A stretch of 7,730 nucleotides of DNA from an uncultured Clostridia bacterium. GTDB lineage: Bacteria > Bacillota > Clostridia > TANB77 > CAG-508. The stretch lies in contig CALXQF010000059.1 of NCBI GenBank assembly GCA_944390505.1, positions 1-7,730 of the forward strand, read 5' to 3'. Positions 7,002 through 7,730 of this stretch are shown here, in pieces (position 1 is the stretch's first letter; each line of letters opens with the position of its first letter). The notes beneath the pieces were generated by a model, which worked only from the letters and a program-made list of their open reading frames with translations, was not told the DNA's origin and did no database searches. A program made the translations under genes and the position numbers.

Positions 7002-7247
7002 TTATTGTTCTAGTTGAGTTTTCACAGTTTGTATCTCTGTTACAGTTGCTTTTTGAGCAGGTTGATAATATCCTTTTGTTTGAGCTACTTTAAATAATTC
7101 ATATTGAAAACTTTCATCATTATTTCTAATTTGTTGCAGTGTTTGTCTTAATTGCATATTTTCTGCTTCTGTAATTGCTGTTTGATATGCTGTTAAGTCA
7201 GATTTTACTCCTGCTAAAATATCATTTACCATCGTTTTTTCATCCAT
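7002..7247 (-). CDS. CotF-family spore coat protein
   Basis: This encodes 81 residues, matching the CotF-type coat family (PF07875 type), whose members are small helical proteins of the spore coat or outer spore layers. The hallmark central helix is present at about 33-52 (LRQTLQQIRNNDESFQYE and following), then the KGYYQPAQKA motif at 58-67 and a final amphipathic helix. The N-terminal MVNDILAGVKSDLTAYQTAI also fits. There is no signal peptide or membrane segment, as expected for a protein made in the mother cell. A GTG at 7283 would add 12 residues, but a perfect ribosome binding site before the ATG at 7247 settles the start. The gene follows the small gene at 7328-7516 after 80 bases with no clear terminator or promoter between, so the two are probably co-transcribed. 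No clear terminator was seen downstream. Confidence 0.85.
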   Translation of the reverse strand: MDEKTMVNDILAGVKSDLTAYQTAITEAENMQLRQTLQQIRNNDESFQYELFKVAQTKGYYQPAQKATVTEIQTVKTQLEQ

Positions 7248-7256
7248 GGCTTTATT

Positions 7257-7263
7257 CCTCCTT
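7257..7263 (-). promoter_or_regulatory. Ribosome binding site fixing the CotF-like start
   Basis: AAGGAGG, a full match to the Shine-Dalgarno core, lies nine bases before the ATG at 7247 on the minus strand. It is inside the extension that would begin at the GTG at 7283, so that extension is unlikely to be translated. Confidence 0.85.
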
Positions 7264-7327
7264 ACCAAAATCTTTTCAATCACATTTATTTTTCATTAAA
7301 TTATAAAAAATGAGATGTAATTATTTT

Positions 7328-7516
7328 TTAATTATTTAAAAAAGATAATAATTTTTGCTTTGTGTTTAAAGCATCTTGTGCTGATTTTGCAAACATTTGC
7401 TTAATTTGTGGGTCAACCGCTTGTGAAGAAAATGTATTTAGTTTTTGATAAGCAGTTTCGTGAGCTCCTATTAAATGTCTTAAATGTTGTAATTCCAATT
7501 GATTTAAATTTGGCAT
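7328..7516 (-). CDS. Small helical protein, probable spore coat partner
   Basis: This encodes 62 residues predicted to form two helices. The first (about 5-28) includes LELQHLRHLIGAHETAYQKL and the second (about 33-60) includes DPQIKQMFAKSAQDALN. This helical-hairpin pattern is common in short clostridial proteins annotated as spore coat or CotF-associated, and it often lies next to a CotF gene, as here. There is no signal peptide, cysteine or membrane segment. The start ATG at 7516 has a purine-rich AAGGAAGGAT about five bases upstream. A coat role is inferred from resemblance and neighbourhood; the protein is too short for a firm family call. Confidence 0.7.
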   Translation of the reverse strand: MPNLNQLELQHLRHLIGAHETAYQKLNTFSSQAVDPQIKQMFAKSAQDALNTKQKLLSFLNN

Positions 7517-7648
7517 TTTTATCCTTCCTTTCCTTCAATAATCTATTTTTATTATGTTCATTTCCTATTTTTTTATACAAAATTTTTATAAAATCTAATT
7601 ATCATTTCGTCTTTTATGATTCCTATTGATTTTTTGGCATTTATTTAT

Positions 7649-7660
7649 AAAAAAAAAAAA
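7649..7660. repeat. Run of 12 A (T on the minus strand)
   Basis: Twelve A lie here, followed by C and six more A (7662-7667). On the minus strand this is a long T-tract upstream of the coat gene pair. A U-tract of a terminator for a gene beyond the window is possible, but only a 4-base stem (AGTA with TACT) precedes it. The tract may also vary in length. Confidence 0.5.
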
Positions 7661-7730
7661 CAAAAAATCTAGTATAGGTACTTTATTAATAGTAAAACAT
7701 TCATTTTAATTTGCATCATTTTTGAATATT

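Noticed and set aside
7551..7577. Sporulation sigma (σE or σK) promoter before the coat gene pair
   Set aside because: A CATAAT-like -10 exists, but the following bases and the -35 do not fit the consensus.
7671..7676. Minus-strand TATACT as a promoter for the coat genes
   Set aside because: A -35 at correct spacing is missing, and the near-match to σG elements has the wrong spacing.

Overview
This is an AT-rich stretch from what looks like a spore-forming, low-GC Firmicute, most likely an uncultured gut-type Clostridia. Three things suggest this: a MecA adaptor of the ClpC system, a CotF-family spore coat protein with a small helical partner, and a large multi-domain Gram-positive surface protein. 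No rRNA, tRNA, CRISPR array, transposase or phage gene was seen.

Layout, left to right. A σA-type promoter drives mecA on the + strand (135-773). mecA converges with a minus-strand gene for a membrane-anchored M23 murein endopeptidase (880-1845), and the two share a perfect 18-bp hairpin between them (796-838) that can end transcription from both sides. The M23 gene has its own promoter at 1904-1932. Upstream of it lies a very large minus-strand reading frame (2074-6750), closed by a GC-rich hairpin. It encodes a 1558-codon secreted, C-terminally membrane-anchored surface protein: signal peptide, LamG-like lectin fold, von Willebrand A-like region, PKD/Ig-like repeats, two YDG repeats, an MBG-like domain, two DUF11-like repeats and a C-terminal transmembrane helix. 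At the right end, two small minus-strand genes (7328-7516 and 7002-7247) encode a likely spore coat pair.

The most unusual feature is that the giant surface gene is open from start to end in a single frame with no frameshift, yet carries two internal stop codons: TAG at 5989-5991 (codon 254) and TGA at 4957-4959 (codon 598). Protein similarity runs straight through both. All five genes in the window end in TAA. The simplest reading is a recently inactivated gene or a base-call problem; readthrough or recoding is possible but unproven.

The genes do not form one pathway. mecA concerns regulated proteolysis, the M23 enzyme cell-wall remodelling, the large protein surface adhesion or binding, and the last pair the spore coat. 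I do not see a convincing new defence or mobile system here.
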